A DNA stretch of 64,000 nucleotides, taken from the NCBI GenBank assembly GCA_036927565.1, contig JAYESD010000001.1:283599560-283663559 (forward strand). Reading direction: 5' to 3'. Below the pieces are notes generated by a model, which saw only the letters and a program-made list of their open reading frames with translations, had not been told where the DNA came from and made no database searches. Within the stretch, counting starts at the first letter, position 1, and the number at the start of each line of letters is the position of its first letter. This document shows, piece after piece, positions 30,737 to 43,081 of this stretch. The position numbers and the translations under genes were made by a program. This stretch comes from Tuctoria greenei (lineage: Eukaryota > Streptophyta > Magnoliopsida > Poales > Poaceae).

Positions 30737-31778
30737 TGTTGAAGTGTTAAAATGACACTTCCCCCGGATCTGCTAAGGAAGTCCGTGGAGATTCTTTTTC
30801 GGCGGGGCTTAGGCCTCAAACTAGTGTTCTAGCAGAAGAGTATGTGACACGGTGGTTTTTACGTGGTTCGGGCCGCAAAGAGCGTAACACCCTACTCCAT
30901 GGTGGATTGTATTGCTGGTGAGTGTTTATGCGCGCGTGTGTGTGTGTGTCGGGGATTTTGAGTCTGGTCCTTGTAGCGATGGCGGTTCGAGCCTTTTATA
31001 CCCAATATCAGACGCCTTACAAGTGGGGTCCCGAGCCCCGACAGGTGGTTCCGGGGTGATCTTATCCTACAGATCTAAGGCTTCTCGCGTAAGCTTCCTT
31101 TGAGGGTGGCAGTGGAGACTCGCCGTCTTGCCGCCTCCCTTGTCAGTAGCCCACACGTCGTTACTGACGGTGGCAGAAGGTGACTCGTCAGCTTGTCTTG
31201 TTGCCGCAAGCTACCCACTTGGCTGAGTGGGATAGGCCTACAACACCTTCACTGTGATGTGACTGTTCATAGCGGTCTCTGACCGTTGCGTGCCCCACGT
31301 CGTGCGCCAGCGGTGGTTGCGGGTCTTCAATGCTTGACTGGAGCGGGGCGCTCCAACTTTTAACTCCCGCACCTTACCGTTTGGGGCGAGCTGCAGGACA
31401 CGTGGCAGCGTTGGGGCAGGTCCTCGGCGGGAAGGCTAGCACCAGTCCTTCGTGACACGTGGCGGCTCCGGGGCTCCCCAGGGTACGTGGCAGCTCCGTG
31501 CTTTTTGCCTTGGGGGGTGCTGGTCCTTGCGCTCTGTGCCATGTGGCTGTTCCGGGGGCGCTCCCCCAAGGATGGGTGAGGTCCCGACCCTACACATGGC
31601 ATCTCGGGAGCCCGTCACGTAGAGACCAAGTCCCATCTTCAAGGCTTACATGGCAGCGCCGCAGCTTGATCTTTGTGGGAGGCAAAGGCCTGGTGCCTAT
31701 AGAACACATGGCGCCTCCGGACGCACCTTGTTGTCTTCATCCTGTGTGCGAGGGTACCCCATCTGCAGGGTACTGACA
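30737..31778 (-). repeat. 5' LTR of element B
   Basis: A TATA box (minus strand TATAAAAGG) lies at 30992-31000. Degenerate CACGTGGCAGC units lie in U3 (about 31398-31610). It ends TACTGACA at 31778. It lacks the 34-bp duplication of the left copy. Confidence 0.88.
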
Positions 31779-34575
31779 GAAATCTACATGCAAGGATACG
31801 TAAACATAGGCAGTGATATTGCATAAACGACTCGCCTACAAGTGGATCCTTACTTTCAAATTATTAGCAGAAAGTTAATGGTTCAAAAATATAACTTTAG
31901 TGAGCATATACTACAGAAGGCATGGTTGCAACACAATTATAATTCAAGACATCATATTCTTCTGGCTTCGTCAATATTTAGTACGTCGTGACACAGTGAA
32001 CAAGCGGTGCTCAAATAACCGTGCGACGGTGATTACAATCAGTAGACACCCGGATAACACGTCACACACACCCGTGCGTAAGAAGAGTGTCGTGCTCCTC
32101 ACGACGTCATACACACCAACCTTTCACAAGAAACTCAAACGCCGAATCGGTCCCATCATCGTAAGCATAAGGTCCCCGCACGGAGCGTGTGTGTTCCCGC
32201 CGGCAGATTTACACCTTGCTGCCCTCAACCCACCCCTATCGACAGTGGTTTATGACTCGACACCCAAGTTATCAAGTTACATCGGTTTCCTTGGTTCCAT
32301 ATGCCTAGTATGCATCCAGTACAGTTCAAACTTGCTCGGCGAGGCCGCACACGGATCGGTACTCAATCGACACAGGCAGCGCTATGAACGTGAGACCACG
32401 TCTCCTTGCTTCCTACGCTGCTGTCCGGTCTCATACTAATACTCATATGCCATTTTCAACATAAACCAATCCCGTGTAATAGTGTAACTATCTCGCGAGT
32501 AGATTTCAACTACTCGACTTCTACCATACTCCATATAATATTAGCATGGGAATTCTACACGTCGAGCTATACATCCACCCAAATACTCCATGGGATTATG
32601 GGTCATGCAATGGGAGTATCAATACACCTTAGACATAATGCAATTCAAACTATAGACTTAATAGATAGAAATGAAAACTTTAAAAGATCTCTTAAATACA
32701 AATCGGGGCTTGCCTAGCTGGGAGTCAGAGGGAAAGTTAGCTTCTAGTGGTATACTCTCCAATAGCTCTGGCTACTCCTCGATCTCGGTCACTATATGAT
32801 ATGCAATATATAAAGTACATGGGTGATATTGAAACTTATATAAAAGACTTTCTAAACACTGATCAGGTATGAAGATAATTTTAATTAGCTTTGGGATTTT
32901 TACAGGGGATAGTAGGTTCTATGAGGAAGATCTGGACCAAGAATTGGAGATGTTCAAAGAAGCTTGTTGTCTCTAAAATTCCAACAAGTAAAAGTAGGTG
33001 GCCACAACACATCCTGAGGGAGTGAAACAGAGGCTGATCGATGGTACCCGCACCCACCTTTTTCAACCTCCAGCCAGAGGCGGCGCTCGGGCTGCCACGG
33101 CAGTGCCGCGCCGGTGAGCTCGCTGTCACCCCTCTCCCGGCCTTCTTTTTCTATGAAACTCACCGCCTAACCATTATCCAAGGTGTTGAGCACGATGGGG
33201 AGGTCAGTGAACACCAGCGATGGCCAACCACGTGCGCGACAGCGGCGGCGGCGCTTAAGGCTGCGGTGATGTCGGAACTGCTGTCCCGTAGTCTAAACAG
33301 TGCGGAAATTGGTTGGGAAGCTTCTGGGAATCATGGAGAAGATGAAAATGGAGAGAAAAATGGATGGGACAGTCGACCATATCGAGTTCGACAGTGAACT
33401 GAAGCTTTTTCCATGGCGGTGGGGAAAACTCGCCTAACTTAGCTCTCACTCGATGGTTTCCGTTGATTCTTGGTAGAGGTGTGCACTAGGTGGTTCTGAA
33501 CATAATACCTAACTGGATTAAAGAATTTTTGCACATAGAAACGGAATTAAGTCGATGACCTAGACCCGAAGCTATGCTCATGTAATCGGGAAAACTGGAA
33601 ATACTTGAGTTACGGTCCACAACTCAACCTGAAACCTTGTGAGCACAAGCAGCTCAGGTAGATACACCTTTTTTATTTTGGGAGCGTCTCGTGACATGCC
33701 TGTAGCGCCAGTGCGACGGGGAGTCAGAGGTGTCCACCTCGGCGGCTCAACGGCGACGTCCACGAAACTGTGAAATACGGACTCATGAGCTAAAGAAACA
33801 GCACGAAGATGACAGGAGAAGGTGTAGCATCAAGTTGTGATTCACTTTGCTTAAGGGAACGAAACCAACCGATGGCTAGAACGGCCGGATGAAGTGAAGA
33901 ACTGGGAGGCGGCAACAATGACGCTGGTGGTCTGTTTTCGTGGAACAGAGGGCGAAAGGCTTGACGGAGAGAAGCATCAAGGCCTGAATAAGGGGAAAAG
34001 ATCTCCTAGCCACGCAGCTGCATGCTTGTTGCATGCCAATCGCGGTGGCAAGCCCTCCTGACGTTGAGATGCTGGGAGCAGAGGGCACAGGGCAGAGGCG
34101 GTTCCTCTGTTTTTCCCTCACTGGACAGTGGGCCCCACCAAAGCAAAACTTCCTTTCAACCGCTGCTCATTCAATTCCCATACCAGTACTGATCCAAAAT
34201 GGTTAGATATTTGCTGAGAACCCAAATCAAACATGAGGAATTTGATTCTGAAATTCAAATCTTGATTTGACCAAGTTCCATCTGAATTTCAAATTTGAAT
34301 TTGAATTTGAATAAGATTCAATGTACACATTGAACTAAATAGCAAATGTGCTCCAAATGTTATGAAATTTGACAAGGATGCTATTTGAAATATTTGGAAG
34401 CTAATGGTGAACTCAAATTTTTATTTCGTCAAGGTTTGAACAGGAGCTATTTTGAATTTTCTCTTGTAGGGTTTAAATCACATTCCTTTTCCCATTTCCT
34501 TTTTATTTCTTTTCCCATTCAAAATTTTAATTCTCCTATCTAAACTTAGTACTATGAATTTTTAGAGCTTTTACA
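31779..34575 (-). mobile_element. 5' LTR of element G, remaining part
   Basis: This continues the LTR cut at 5569 and ends ...AGCTTTTACA on the plus strand, so on the minus strand the LTR starts TGTAAAAGCT. The total is about 3.2 kb, similar to element H's 3.05 kb, and both have a Met-initiator primer site. It contains the AT-rich AAATTTGAATTTGAATTTGA block (about 34287-34307) that H also has in its LTR. The ORFs in it are short and lack domains, so I call no genes. The outer end at 34575 is chosen because CACTA-like coding sequence follows it. Confidence 0.5.
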
Positions 34576-34579
34576 GTAG

Positions 34580-34740
34580 AAGTCTAAGAATTCGTATCAT
34601 TCTTTATTGCATCCACGCATGTCCATCCGCCTCATAGTAGTGCTTTCCAGACTTGCTGGACTCTTTTTGCCAACTCCTGGAAAACCATTATTGCATATGC
34701 TTCACTCGTACCTTCCTCCAAACGAAACAAAACCTGCATA
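34580..34740 (-). pseudogene. CACTA second-gene exon remnant
   Basis: After an acceptor (TTTCTATGCAG) the minus strand reads EEGTSEAYAIMVFQELAKRV and then a stop. This resembles the C-terminal part of the TNPA-like second protein of plant CACTA elements. Fragmentary and low confidence. Confidence 0.35.
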
Positions 34741-35169
34741 GAAACAACAATTTATGTCAATCAAAAGAATATGCAATATAATTGAAACAATAAAAACAAA
34801 CTTACTCAAAACATCTCTCAAACTTTGTCCTGACAAGTACCCGCAGTGCTATACTCTTTCAGCACATAGTGATCTCAATTATGCATCGCAATTCTTTGGT
34901 GGCCCGCTACAACCATCCTAGGAAAGCAAAATCGGATGGCATTTCCCAACTCTGTGTTAGGTACTTGTCAATGCCCCTTGCCATTCTAACCAGACTCGTT
35001 GACCGTATGCTCATCCATGCTTTTACTTGGATTACATAAAAAATGTCTCCGTAGCTTGTACAAATGATATTAGTTAATTAGTTAACGATAAAATCAATAT
35101 AAAAGATAGCTTATCAATTAATACAAAATAGTACCTAAAGGGGCATCGATCAGGCAACCCAGCTTCGCC

Positions 35170-35610
35170 AGTCTTGCCAACCTCACATCTCAGGCGGGAT
35201 CATTGCCCTCGTCGTCATCGTCGCCTTCGTCATCCCCCTCATCACCAGCCTCAGGGGAGGACGGTCCAAAGACCTCCGTCATCGTACGGTCTCTCCTGTC
35301 TGCTCTTGAATCTCCTCCCTGCTTTGACGACTGCCTCACGACATCAGTCTCCTCTTCAAAGCTCCCGTGTATGCTCTAGATCAATCTCTCCTGCTTGCTC
35401 TGTCACACACTGTATAAGCTGCCTCTACCTTTCCACATTCTTGCTGGTACCCTGCAAATGCAAATAAACATGTAACAAATGTTAGATAGTTAATTATATT
35501 ATTGAAATGTATTTAAAAATAGACATGTACCTGAAACAAGTTTGTGTGGTCCGAACCACTACTAGTGTGAGACGTGGAAGACGAAGTACCACTGCGCTTT
35601 TTCCTGCCAA
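35170..35610 (-). pseudogene. CACTA second-gene exons with acidic tail
   Basis: Two minus-strand blocks separated by a putative intron. The first is KKRSGTSSSTSHTSSGSDHT (about 35600-35534), ending in CAG|GTAC. The second starts after TTTGCAG near 35461 with GTSKNVERQRQL, then a Glu-rich stretch and an Asp/Glu-rich region near 35230-35180. Composition fits the DNA-binding/coiled-coil second product of CACTA elements. Stops are present. Confidence 0.4.
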
Positions 35611-35690
35611 TTTTGAAATGTTTCAAAATCCACATAAATTTCAAAATAATGACTAGTATACAAATTAAATGGTAAAGACTAAACAAATGT

Positions 35691-36582
35691 TGTCGGTACC
35701 CTGTGTACCAGATACCCCTTGGGATCGCAAAGATCACAAGGAAATTCCATCTATCAGATTTGAAGACCTCCGAAGGCCCCACATGTCAGCCATAACCGGA
35801 CCTGCTTCCCCGACATGATTAGTCCTAGGGCCGCCACGTGTATCATAAGACCGAAGCTACCGCCCACACATGGGAAAACTCTGGACTTGATACCGGTATG
35901 GCACCCCCGGACCTAACCCCAGACAGAGGGAAGCTCTGGTACCAACACGTGTCCAACAACACCGGACCTACCCGTCCACGATGGTAAGCTCCGGAGCTGC
36001 CACGTGTTCGAACCCCCGGACCTTCTACCTCAACAATCAGGCTGGTGGGCCCCCAACGGCTCGGACCTTCAAGGGGCAATCAAGGACTTCAAGACACGAT
36101 TCAGTGTGATTAATACTATATTAATGACACAAGATCAGAAGGCCCTTAATACCAGTAACGGCACTGTTAAGATCCGTTACCATGCTATTAAGGGTAATTA
36201 ACCTCATTTATTGTGTATCAAACATTAGTAACTGTCGGGGCCACATGTCGGGCCAGGCTAACTGTGTAATGACCGGTCCTTGTACTATAAAAGGACTGGT
36301 CGACGATACACAGAGGGACCCTTCTAGACTCTCTCTGACACACTCAGACGACTCTCTCTGAGCTCTGGAGACACTTACGCTCTCACACACATACTCACTC
36401 GCTCAATACAACAGCAACACACCCCATAGAGTAGGGTATTACGCTCAGGCGGCCCGAACCACGTAAACCTCTGTGTCAATTTGCCACCATCTCTTGAATC
36501 TCTGTGCGCCCATTACCGAACTACAAACTCCACGGACTACTAACAGTAGTGCCAGGAGATCTGCCGGATTCACCCACCGACA
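35691..36582 (+). repeat. 5' LTR of element F
   Basis: 892 bp with a TATA box (TATAAAAGG) at 36286-36294. CCACGTGT G-box-like units lie at about 35836, 35946 and 36000. Its upstream part is deleted from the 3' copy. Confidence 0.88.
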
Positions 36583-36584
36583 GT

Positions 36585-36603
36585 TGGCGCGCCAGGTAGG
36601 GGG
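36585..36603 (+). other. Primer-binding site of element F
   Basis: TGGCGCGCCAGGTAGGGGG, 2 nt after the LTR. This is the cleanest copy in the window of the site also found in A, B and D. Confidence 0.8.
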
Positions 36604-36621
36604 GTGCCCGAGATTTCAAGA

Positions 36622-38120
36622 ATGGTGAACTCTGTTGTTGGATCGTCCAACAGCAACCTTGCTGCGCAACTTGCTGGAGGCAACCCCTCCAACATGCAGC
36701 AACCAGCGGGTGCCACAGCTCCAGCAGGAGTCATGCCTCCGCCTCCACCGCCTGCACCAGCAAATCAAGCTGGACAACGGGACGAAGCATCCGCATCGGT
36801 CACGGCGTCGGCGAATAACAACAACCCTGAACACGCGCTTCATGCAGCGCGTGCCCTTCTCCAAGGCCCACCACCTCCGGGTGCATCCCAGGGTGCAATA
36901 GAGTAGTGGAGGGCTGACGTGGAACACTTGGTTGCAGCAGCAGCCGATTGCATCAGCAACCAAGGTCCTCTCCCCTCGGGGCGGGCCCTGTCGTAGCATC
37001 GGACTTTGTCGGGCAGACTTGGTCCGCATGCTTCCCAAAATAGGAGGCGTGCTACGTCTCCACAAGTGACGTCGATTCCTCCCATGGCGCGACGCACCCA
37101 TACGGTAACCAGGCATTCAACTCACAATCTTCGGGCGGAGCTTGATCGCCGTTACCGTCAACAGGACGGTCGCGTCCATATCGAGCATGCTCGCGAAAGG
37201 AGAGAAGCTCGAGACAGTCATGTTCCTGAGGGAATAGGAGGAGGCTGTTATGCCTTGGCCATGCACCTACGCATGGTCAGTTGGCCACAAAAGTTCCGGC
37301 CTCATCTGCTGGAGAAATTTGACGGGACTGTAAATCCCGCTGAGTTTCTCGAGATTTACTCCACTGCAATCCTTGCAGCCGGAGGTAACGAGGTCGTAAT
37401 GGCCAACTACTTCCCCGTGGCTTTAACTGGGACCGCCAGGTCCTGGTTCATGAGCCTTCCACCCAACTTCATCAATAGCTGGGCGGAATTGTGCCAACAG
37501 TTCACCGCCAATTTCGGGAGTTCATAGACCTGACCAGGCACCGAGCTGGACCTTTTTATTGTAACCCGGAAGGGGGAGAATCCCTGCATTCCTTCATCCA
37601 GAGGTTCTCCCAGGTACAAAACACTATTCCTTCTATCTACAGTGCCTCTGTTATTGTGGCATTTAGACAAGGCGTACGAGACAAGAAGGTGTTGGAGAAG
37701 CTGGCGATCAAGGAGATCACCAGTGTCACAGAGCTGTTCAGCTTGGCTGACAAGTGCGCCAAAGCTGCGGAGGGCCGTGAAATGCACTCCAAACCACCTC
37801 TGGAGGATAACAAAAAATACTCCAATGGCGAAGCCACTACCTCTGAGAGTGGCAAAAAGAAGAAAAAGTCCAACGGCAAGAAAAAGCCGTCGGCTGGCAC
37901 ACCTACTGCTGCAGCTGCCGCAGCTTCGGGTGGCCGAGGGCCACGCCCCGAGAAACGACCTCGACCTTCATCTGAAGATGGCGGCAACTCCAAAATGTGG
38001 TTTCCTATCCATAAGTCGAACGACCACAACTTGTAAGACTGCCGAGAGGTCCAGAACCTTGCTGAGCGCTACAACAAGCGCCAGGAAGAAGTTCCTTTCC
38101 GACAAAGGGAAGGAAAATAG
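36622..38120 (+). pseudogene. Element F Gag
   Basis: It starts ATG at 36622 (MVNSVVGSSNS). The N-terminus is Pro/Ala-rich with a polyproline run (MPPPPPPAPA). A capsid block follows (FRPHLLEKFDGTVNPAEFLE, ILAAGGNEVVMANYFPVALT). After a frameshift near 37500 come FIQRFSQVQNTIPS, a basic KKKKKSNGKKKPS segment and a degenerate zinc knuckle whose first Cys is lost and which has a stop. Stops at 36904 and 37525 also break it. Confidence 0.85.
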
Positions 38121-38243
38121 AAAGTCAATGAAGCTCCGGCTGAAGAGGAGTTAGTTTTTCAGGACCCTAGAAAGGTCCTGAAGGCTGTATACACCTCTGT
38201 TGACGATGACTCTGACGTCTCCGACAATGAATGTTAGAAAACC

Positions 38244-39038
38244 ATGAACACCATCTTTGGTGGTTCATGGGACATCACCTCCCGTCGTGTCCCCAAGACC
38301 ATGCGGCGGGATATGGCCTCAGTAGCTCCCACCGCTAGGGCGGAACCGCACCGGAAGTGGATGGATACTGCCATCACTTTTGATGCATCAGACTGCCCTC
38401 AGAATATGATTGGAGCTGACCAACTCCCATTGATGGTATCTCCGACCATCAACAACATCCAACTCCACCATGTAATGGTGGACGGAGGTTTGGGGCTGAA
38501 CCTCATAAGCTTCAAAGCTTTCGTCAAGCTTCAGCTCCGACCATCGGACCTTCACCGCTCCCGACCTTTCTCTAGAGTAGGTCCGGGGGCCATAACTCCA
38601 CTTGGTGCCATTACTCTCCCCGTGGCCTTCGGGACTCAGGAGAATTATCCCACTGAGAAGTTGGTCTTTGATGTTGCTCATATCAACTTACCCTTTAACG
38701 CCATTCTGGGCAGGCCAGCCTTGTACAAGTTCATGGTTGCTGCTCATTATGGCTACCTGGTGTTGAAGATGCCAACACCAGCTGGTGTTCTCCGGATCCG
38801 CGAAGACCGCACTGCTGGAGTGACTGCTCTGGAAGAACTTCACGCGCTGGCTACAGCGCAGGAGGAAGAGCCCAGGCAGGAGCAAGCTCCGAAACCCCCG
38901 AGCATTTGTCAACGAGGCTCAACCTCCGCACCTCACGTGCAACCAAGCGGCGACACCGACATTCCCGTCAAAGTCATCAAAATCGGTCCCGATGCCGCTC
39001 AGACCACCCGTATATCGGGAGGTCTGAATGACAAATAG
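38244..39038 (+). pseudogene. Element F protease region (open frame)
   Basis: An uninterrupted 264-codon frame contains NTIFGGSWDITSRR, FDASDCPQNMIGADQLPL, HHVMVDGGLGLNLI (catalytic Asp-Gly-Gly) and GRPALYKFMVAAHYGYLVLK. It ends shortly before the deletion junction. As part of a polyprotein it would have read on into reverse transcriptase, which is missing. The DGG core is shared with A. Confidence 0.75.
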
Positions 39039-39061
39039 GAACTCGCGCTCATGAATTCCTC

Positions 39062-39762
39062 CAGACTTGATACCGGTATGGCACCCCCGGACCTAACCCC
39101 AGACAGAGGGAAGATCTGGTACCAACACGTGTCCAACAACACCGTACCTACCCGTCCACGATTGTAAGCTCTAGAGCTGCCACGTGTTCGAACCCCCGGA
39201 CCTTCTACCTCAACAATCAGGCTGGTGAGCCCCCAACGGCTCAAACCTTCAAGGGGCAATCAAGGACTTCAAGACCCGATTAAGTGTGATTAATACTATA
39301 TTAATGACATACGATCGGAAGGCCCTTAATACCAGTAACGGCACTGTTAAGACCCGTTACCACTCTATTAAGAGTAATTAACCTCATTTATTGTGTATCA
39401 AACATTAGTAACCACCGGGGCCACATGTCGGGCCAGGCTAACTGTGTAACGACCGGTCCTTGTACTATAAAAGGATTGGTCGATGATACACAGAGGTACC
39501 TCTCTGGACTCTCTCTGACACACTCAGACGACTCTCTCTGAGCTCTGGAGACACTTATGCTCTCACACACATACTCACTCGCTCAATACAACAGCAACAC
39601 ACCCCGTGGAGTAGGGTATTATGCTCAGGCGGCCCGAACCACGTAAACCTCTGTGTCAATTTGCCACCATCTCTTGAATCTCTGCACGCCCATTACCGAA
39701 CTACAAACTCCACGAACTACTAACAGTAGTACCAGGAGATTTGTCGGATTCACCCACCGACA
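39062..39762 (+). repeat. Truncated 3' LTR of element F
   Basis: It matches the left LTR from its CTTGATACCGGTATGG (35887) onwards. The junction with protease sequence is abrupt at about 39060. TATA box and end are conserved. Confidence 0.85.
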
Positions 39763-40073
39763 AATGCGTACAATAAGAATCAAAATCTCACAAAATACGT
39801 AAAATAAGAATCAAAATCTCACAGGATGTGTACAATAAGAATAAAAAATCATCAGCATCAGAATCTGCTTCTGCCACACATAATTCAAGATGTTCACATA
39901 TCTCTTGTGTTTCAATCTCTTCTTGAAACTCTTCTCCTTCACTGCATGCAGGACTTCATTGTCGTCAGTCATGTCACCACTTGCAGGACAGTCACATTGG
40001 TGCCCTCATACACTTTTTCATTAGAGGCGGTAAGAAGCGTGTAAAACTTTTGGACCTCCTCCGACGATGACCA
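39763..40073 (-). other. CACTA DNA after element F
   Basis: A direct repeat of AAAATAAGAATCAAAATCTCAC-like units (39774-39840) is followed on the minus strand by a continuation of the transposase-associated exon (FYTLLTASNEKVYEGTNVTV). No intact gene. Confidence 0.45.
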
Positions 40074-40400
40074 CTATTTGTACTCTCTACCAACATACTC
40101 AATCATCTCATCCATCGGATCTTCATCCTCATTTCTGTCAGACTCACTAGCATGATCCATCTCCCCATGCTCGTGCCACACTAGGTAGTCGGGCATAAAT
40201 TCGTGTTTACAAAGGTGCAACTCAATTTTAAACTTATACAAATGTCGACAATTCCGACACTTGCTACACGGACGCTTTGCAATGCGAGCACCACTAACAA
40301 AGGCTTGGTTCATGATAACATCTGCGACATGAGCCCATTCCATAGTGTGTGCACCAGTTGAACTCCAACCATCATACATCGTCTTACGATCGTCGCCCAT
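40074..40400 (-). pseudogene. CACTA transposase-associated domain
   Basis: 109 codons from an ATG at 40400. KTMYDGW, then AFVSGARIAKRPCSKCRNCR, then HLCKHEFMPDYLVWHEHGE match the N-terminal transposase-associated domain (Transpos_assoc) of plant TNP2-type CACTA transposases, with a Cys/His metal-binding pattern. An acidic region follows. The frame stops after REYK, where relatives continue; coding similarity goes on past the stop. The domain would help bind transposon DNA. The catalytic part is absent. Confidence 0.75.
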
Positions 40401-42410
40401 TTTTTAAAACTACAACAAATTGATATATGTCAATTAAAAAATCTAATATATAATAAGCACAAACCATATAAATATATATGAGACATATCGTTCTTTCATG
40501 GATGAAAGAATAACCTAGTGGACATAATACTACATTGCCTAAAATCTAATATATGAGATTCACTACATTGCCTAGTGGACATAACACACAAAGAATCTAC
40601 CAAGTTACTAAAAAGAATAACCGATTTTCTAATAAGATTTTAGGAAGAAAAGAATCAATTAGTTATGCTACCACCACCTATTTTATCTATCAAAATTCAA
40701 AAAGCAATCTCTATTTAGAAGAAAAAAATAATGAAGCAAAGTATATGCGTCAATTTACGTTGTTTATAATTTTAGCAACACTAAACCACTCAGAATTCAC
40801 ACATATTAGCAAGTAAATATAACAAGTTTTTTTTCATTGCAACAAGTATTTAGCAAGGATTTTACCTTGCCCTGACTAGGACGACAGCGGACAAGAAAGC
40901 GACGAGAAGAGGTCAAGCAGTGCTGCCGGCCAGAGGACTACCAGCCTCGTTGAGGACTCCCGCCCCTTCTCTCGGATGAGGCGACGAAGAGAAGAGGACG
41001 ACATACGGGGAGGCGCCGGTGAAGACGGAAGCGGACCCGTAGGAGAAAACAAGTTTCATCATTACAGGATGTATATTTCGAGTGTGCCTTCATGAGGCTA
41101 TATGGTATGTCAACCTTTTAATAATCTTATACTAAATATGTTACTGCTGTAAGTACAGGGTATGACGTTCTGTCATGTACACCTTGGGAATAAAAGCATA
41201 CATGATACATACGCCTCTCAAGATCTTGAATATCAATAGCAAATATGCAAAAACGTGAATGATGTTGGGTCAGTTTTGTGGATGAACCTGTCATGATTCT
41301 TTATTTAATTTCGTTTCATTGCTACCGATCAGAACAAGCATAAAAAACTCAGATTATCTGGATTGAAGACTAAGAGCTGAAATCAAAAACTATCTAAATA
41401 TGAACAGCATGAAATGTATATGTGCAGAGTGCTGCTCTTATCAAGAGGACCTCTATTTTACACAGTATGATTATTAATTTAGTGAATAACGATGGAGGAA
41501 AACAGGATTCCCCGTTTCCATTCTCCCCCCGTCTATTCGTGAATCAGTCCTGCTAGCACGTGTACGAGAATTTCAGCATGTTCTGGATGCCAGGAATTTG
41601 AATCCCCATCAAACAGGTAGCTAGTTCTGAAAGGCTCGTGCCGAACTTGGTTGATGGGCAAATTCGTTACAAAGATATGTTACCATTCTTCGTAAATTTG
41701 TGTATGCGTTTGTATGTGTTGTGATGCCACAACATGTTTTGACATGTCTCCAATCTAGAGGACAAAAGAACTATGCGATTCAATCATGCAATTCAATCGC
41801 GAAAAAAACTACAATTCTACACGCGCCATGCAATTCAATCATGCCAATTTGGAGGACATAAGCAACATTACAATCCACGCAACGGACAATATAAACGAGA
41901 TTGGGTTGAGTGGATTGTACCTACGCGCGATCACCGGTGGTGCTGGCTCGGACGGGACGGCGCTGGACTGTGCAGGGTTGCACCAGTGGCGCCGGACTGA
42001 GCGGCGTCGGAGCGAAGCCGCAGCGAGCTCGGACGGGCGAAGCCGCAGCTACAGGTGCCGGACCAGTGCTGCACGGGGAGGGCGCGCGGTGTCGGACGGA
42101 GCCGACGACAACAGCGGCGATGGGTGCGGCGGCGGATGGCGAGCCGGCCGGCGGCGCGAGAGGGAGGCAGCTCGGCGCGGCGCGCTGAGAGGAGCCGCAA
42201 CGAGGGGCGCCGGAGCAGCACTGGCAGCCGGCGGCGCGACAGGTGCCGGCGGCGGGAGGCGCACTGACGGGCGGCGGCGACGGGAGGTGGCGCGGGTGCG
42301 CGATGCGTAGGTCGCGGAGCTCTCTGGTCACGGATGCGGCCGATAGGGTTCATGGGCGCGTTGGGGAATTTTGGCTGGGTCCACAAGTTTAGCTGTCAGC
42401 TACTGTGAGA
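40401..42410. other. CACTA 5' region with GC-rich and possible captured DNA
   Basis: 40401-41060 is AT-rich, then a purine-rich leader. 41060-41640 holds stretches that look like exons bounded by splice signals (see findings). 41900-42310 is very GC-rich with ORFs open in several frames on both strands, a composition effect and not evidence of genes. No confident gene. Confidence 0.4.
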
Positions 42411-42620
42411 TTATGGCTTTGGCACAGCTTCTGCTGCAGCTTCTTCATAAAAATAAGCTGAAGGTGTGACAAACAGGAAGCTTCTGTAACAGCTTATTAG
42501 TTCAGCTGCTTCTCAGAATAAACTAAAAGCAGGACATAAGCAGAAGTTGTTTTTCACTAACTTTTCAACACAAGCTGCTTTTGTAACAAGTTCCAGTTAT
42601 GCCAAAAAGAGCCTATAATA
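42411..42620. repeat. Possible small inverted-repeat element rich in AGCTTCTG
   Basis: Its ends read TATGGCTTTGGCACAGCTT and, inwards from the right, TAGGCTCTTTTTGGCATAAC, with repeated AGCTTCTG/CAGAAGCT inside. It may be a hAT-type MITE. Ends and duplication are unclear. Confidence 0.3.
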
Positions 42621-42751
42621 TCTGTGTCGGCTTTCCCTTTTTCGGCCGACTGCTTTAATGTTGCGCGGATTTTGGCGCCAGACCCTCAAATAAGGCCGCC
42701 CGACGGTATCTTAATGACGTTGGTTATATTTTTTGAGGCTGACGGTTTTAG

Positions 42752-43081
42752 GGTTTGTTTAGATGATGGCTAACTCGTCTAAGGCTAAGCTAACTAATGT
42801 TAGCATGTGTTTGATTTGCTACCATAACCTAAGCTTAGACGCGTTTAAAAAAGTGTGGCATGTGTTTGGCTTGTTAACATGACTAAGCTAGTCAAGTGAC
42901 TAAGCTTAGGCGGTTGATTTGAGCGCCACAGTTGAGGCAGTTTTTGTCAGCCAATTGAAGCAAAAATTGTTTAACTTTTGTGACACGCCTAAGCTTAGTC
43001 AACAACCAAACGTCCGCCTAAAACAGTGTGGCATGTCTAATATTAGGCTTAGATAAGTTAGACATTGAACCAAACAGACCC
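42752..43081. mobile_element. Tourist-like MITE (330 bp)
   Basis: TTA duplications flank it (42749-42751 and 43082-43084). Imperfect terminal inverted repeats of about 37 bp start GGGTTTGTTTAGATGATGGC on the left and GGGTCTGTTTGGTTCAATGT on the right, both continuing TAAC..(A/G)TCTAAG.CT. It has no ORF. It is inserted in the CACTA subterminal region. Confidence 0.8.

Larger units (their letters stand above)
5570..31778 (-). mobile_element. Element B: Ty3/gypsy retrotransposon (Tat/Retand-like), split by element A
   Basis: LTRs at 5570-6655 and 30737-31778 start TGTCGAAG or TGTTGAAG and end TACTGACA. Flanking 5-mers GAACT (5565-5569) and GAAAT (31779-31783) match at 4 of 5 positions. The primer site next to the right LTR and the polypurine tract next to the left LTR place gag-pol on the minus strand. 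Protease, reverse transcriptase and both RNase H regions remain. Nearly all of Gag and the integrase catalytic core are deleted. The plus-strand antisense gene is present but interrupted by element A (7771-21872). With A removed, B is about 12.1 kb. The Tat/Retand placement rests on the RVT_3-type second RNase H and the antisense ORF. Confidence 0.85.
35691..39762 (+). mobile_element. Element F: gypsy retrotransposon with gag and protease, internally deleted
   Basis: The left LTR 35691-36582 starts TGTCGGTACCC and ends CACCCACCGACA. The right LTR ends identically at 39762 but lacks its first 190 or so bases. Flanks AATGT (35686-35690) and AATGC (39763-39767) differ by one transition. The primer site TGGCGCGCCAGGTAGGGGG and gag/protease match the A/B/D family. 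Everything from reverse transcriptase to the start of the 3' LTR has been lost in one deletion at about 39060. Plus-strand orientation, opposite to A, B and D. Confidence 0.88.

Noticed and set aside
31900..32439. 179-codon plus-strand ORF
   Set aside because: It lies in the LTR of element G on the strand opposite to the element, with no recognisable motif.
36208..36390. Repeated short minus-strand ORF found in both LTRs of F (also 39388-39570)
   Set aside because: It is duplicated simply because it lies in an LTR; it spans the TATA/R region and has no domain.
41786..42386. ORFs of 100-174 codons on both strands
   Set aside because: A GC-rich stretch with open frames everywhere, Arg/Ala/Gly-biased products and no domain; inside a CACTA element.
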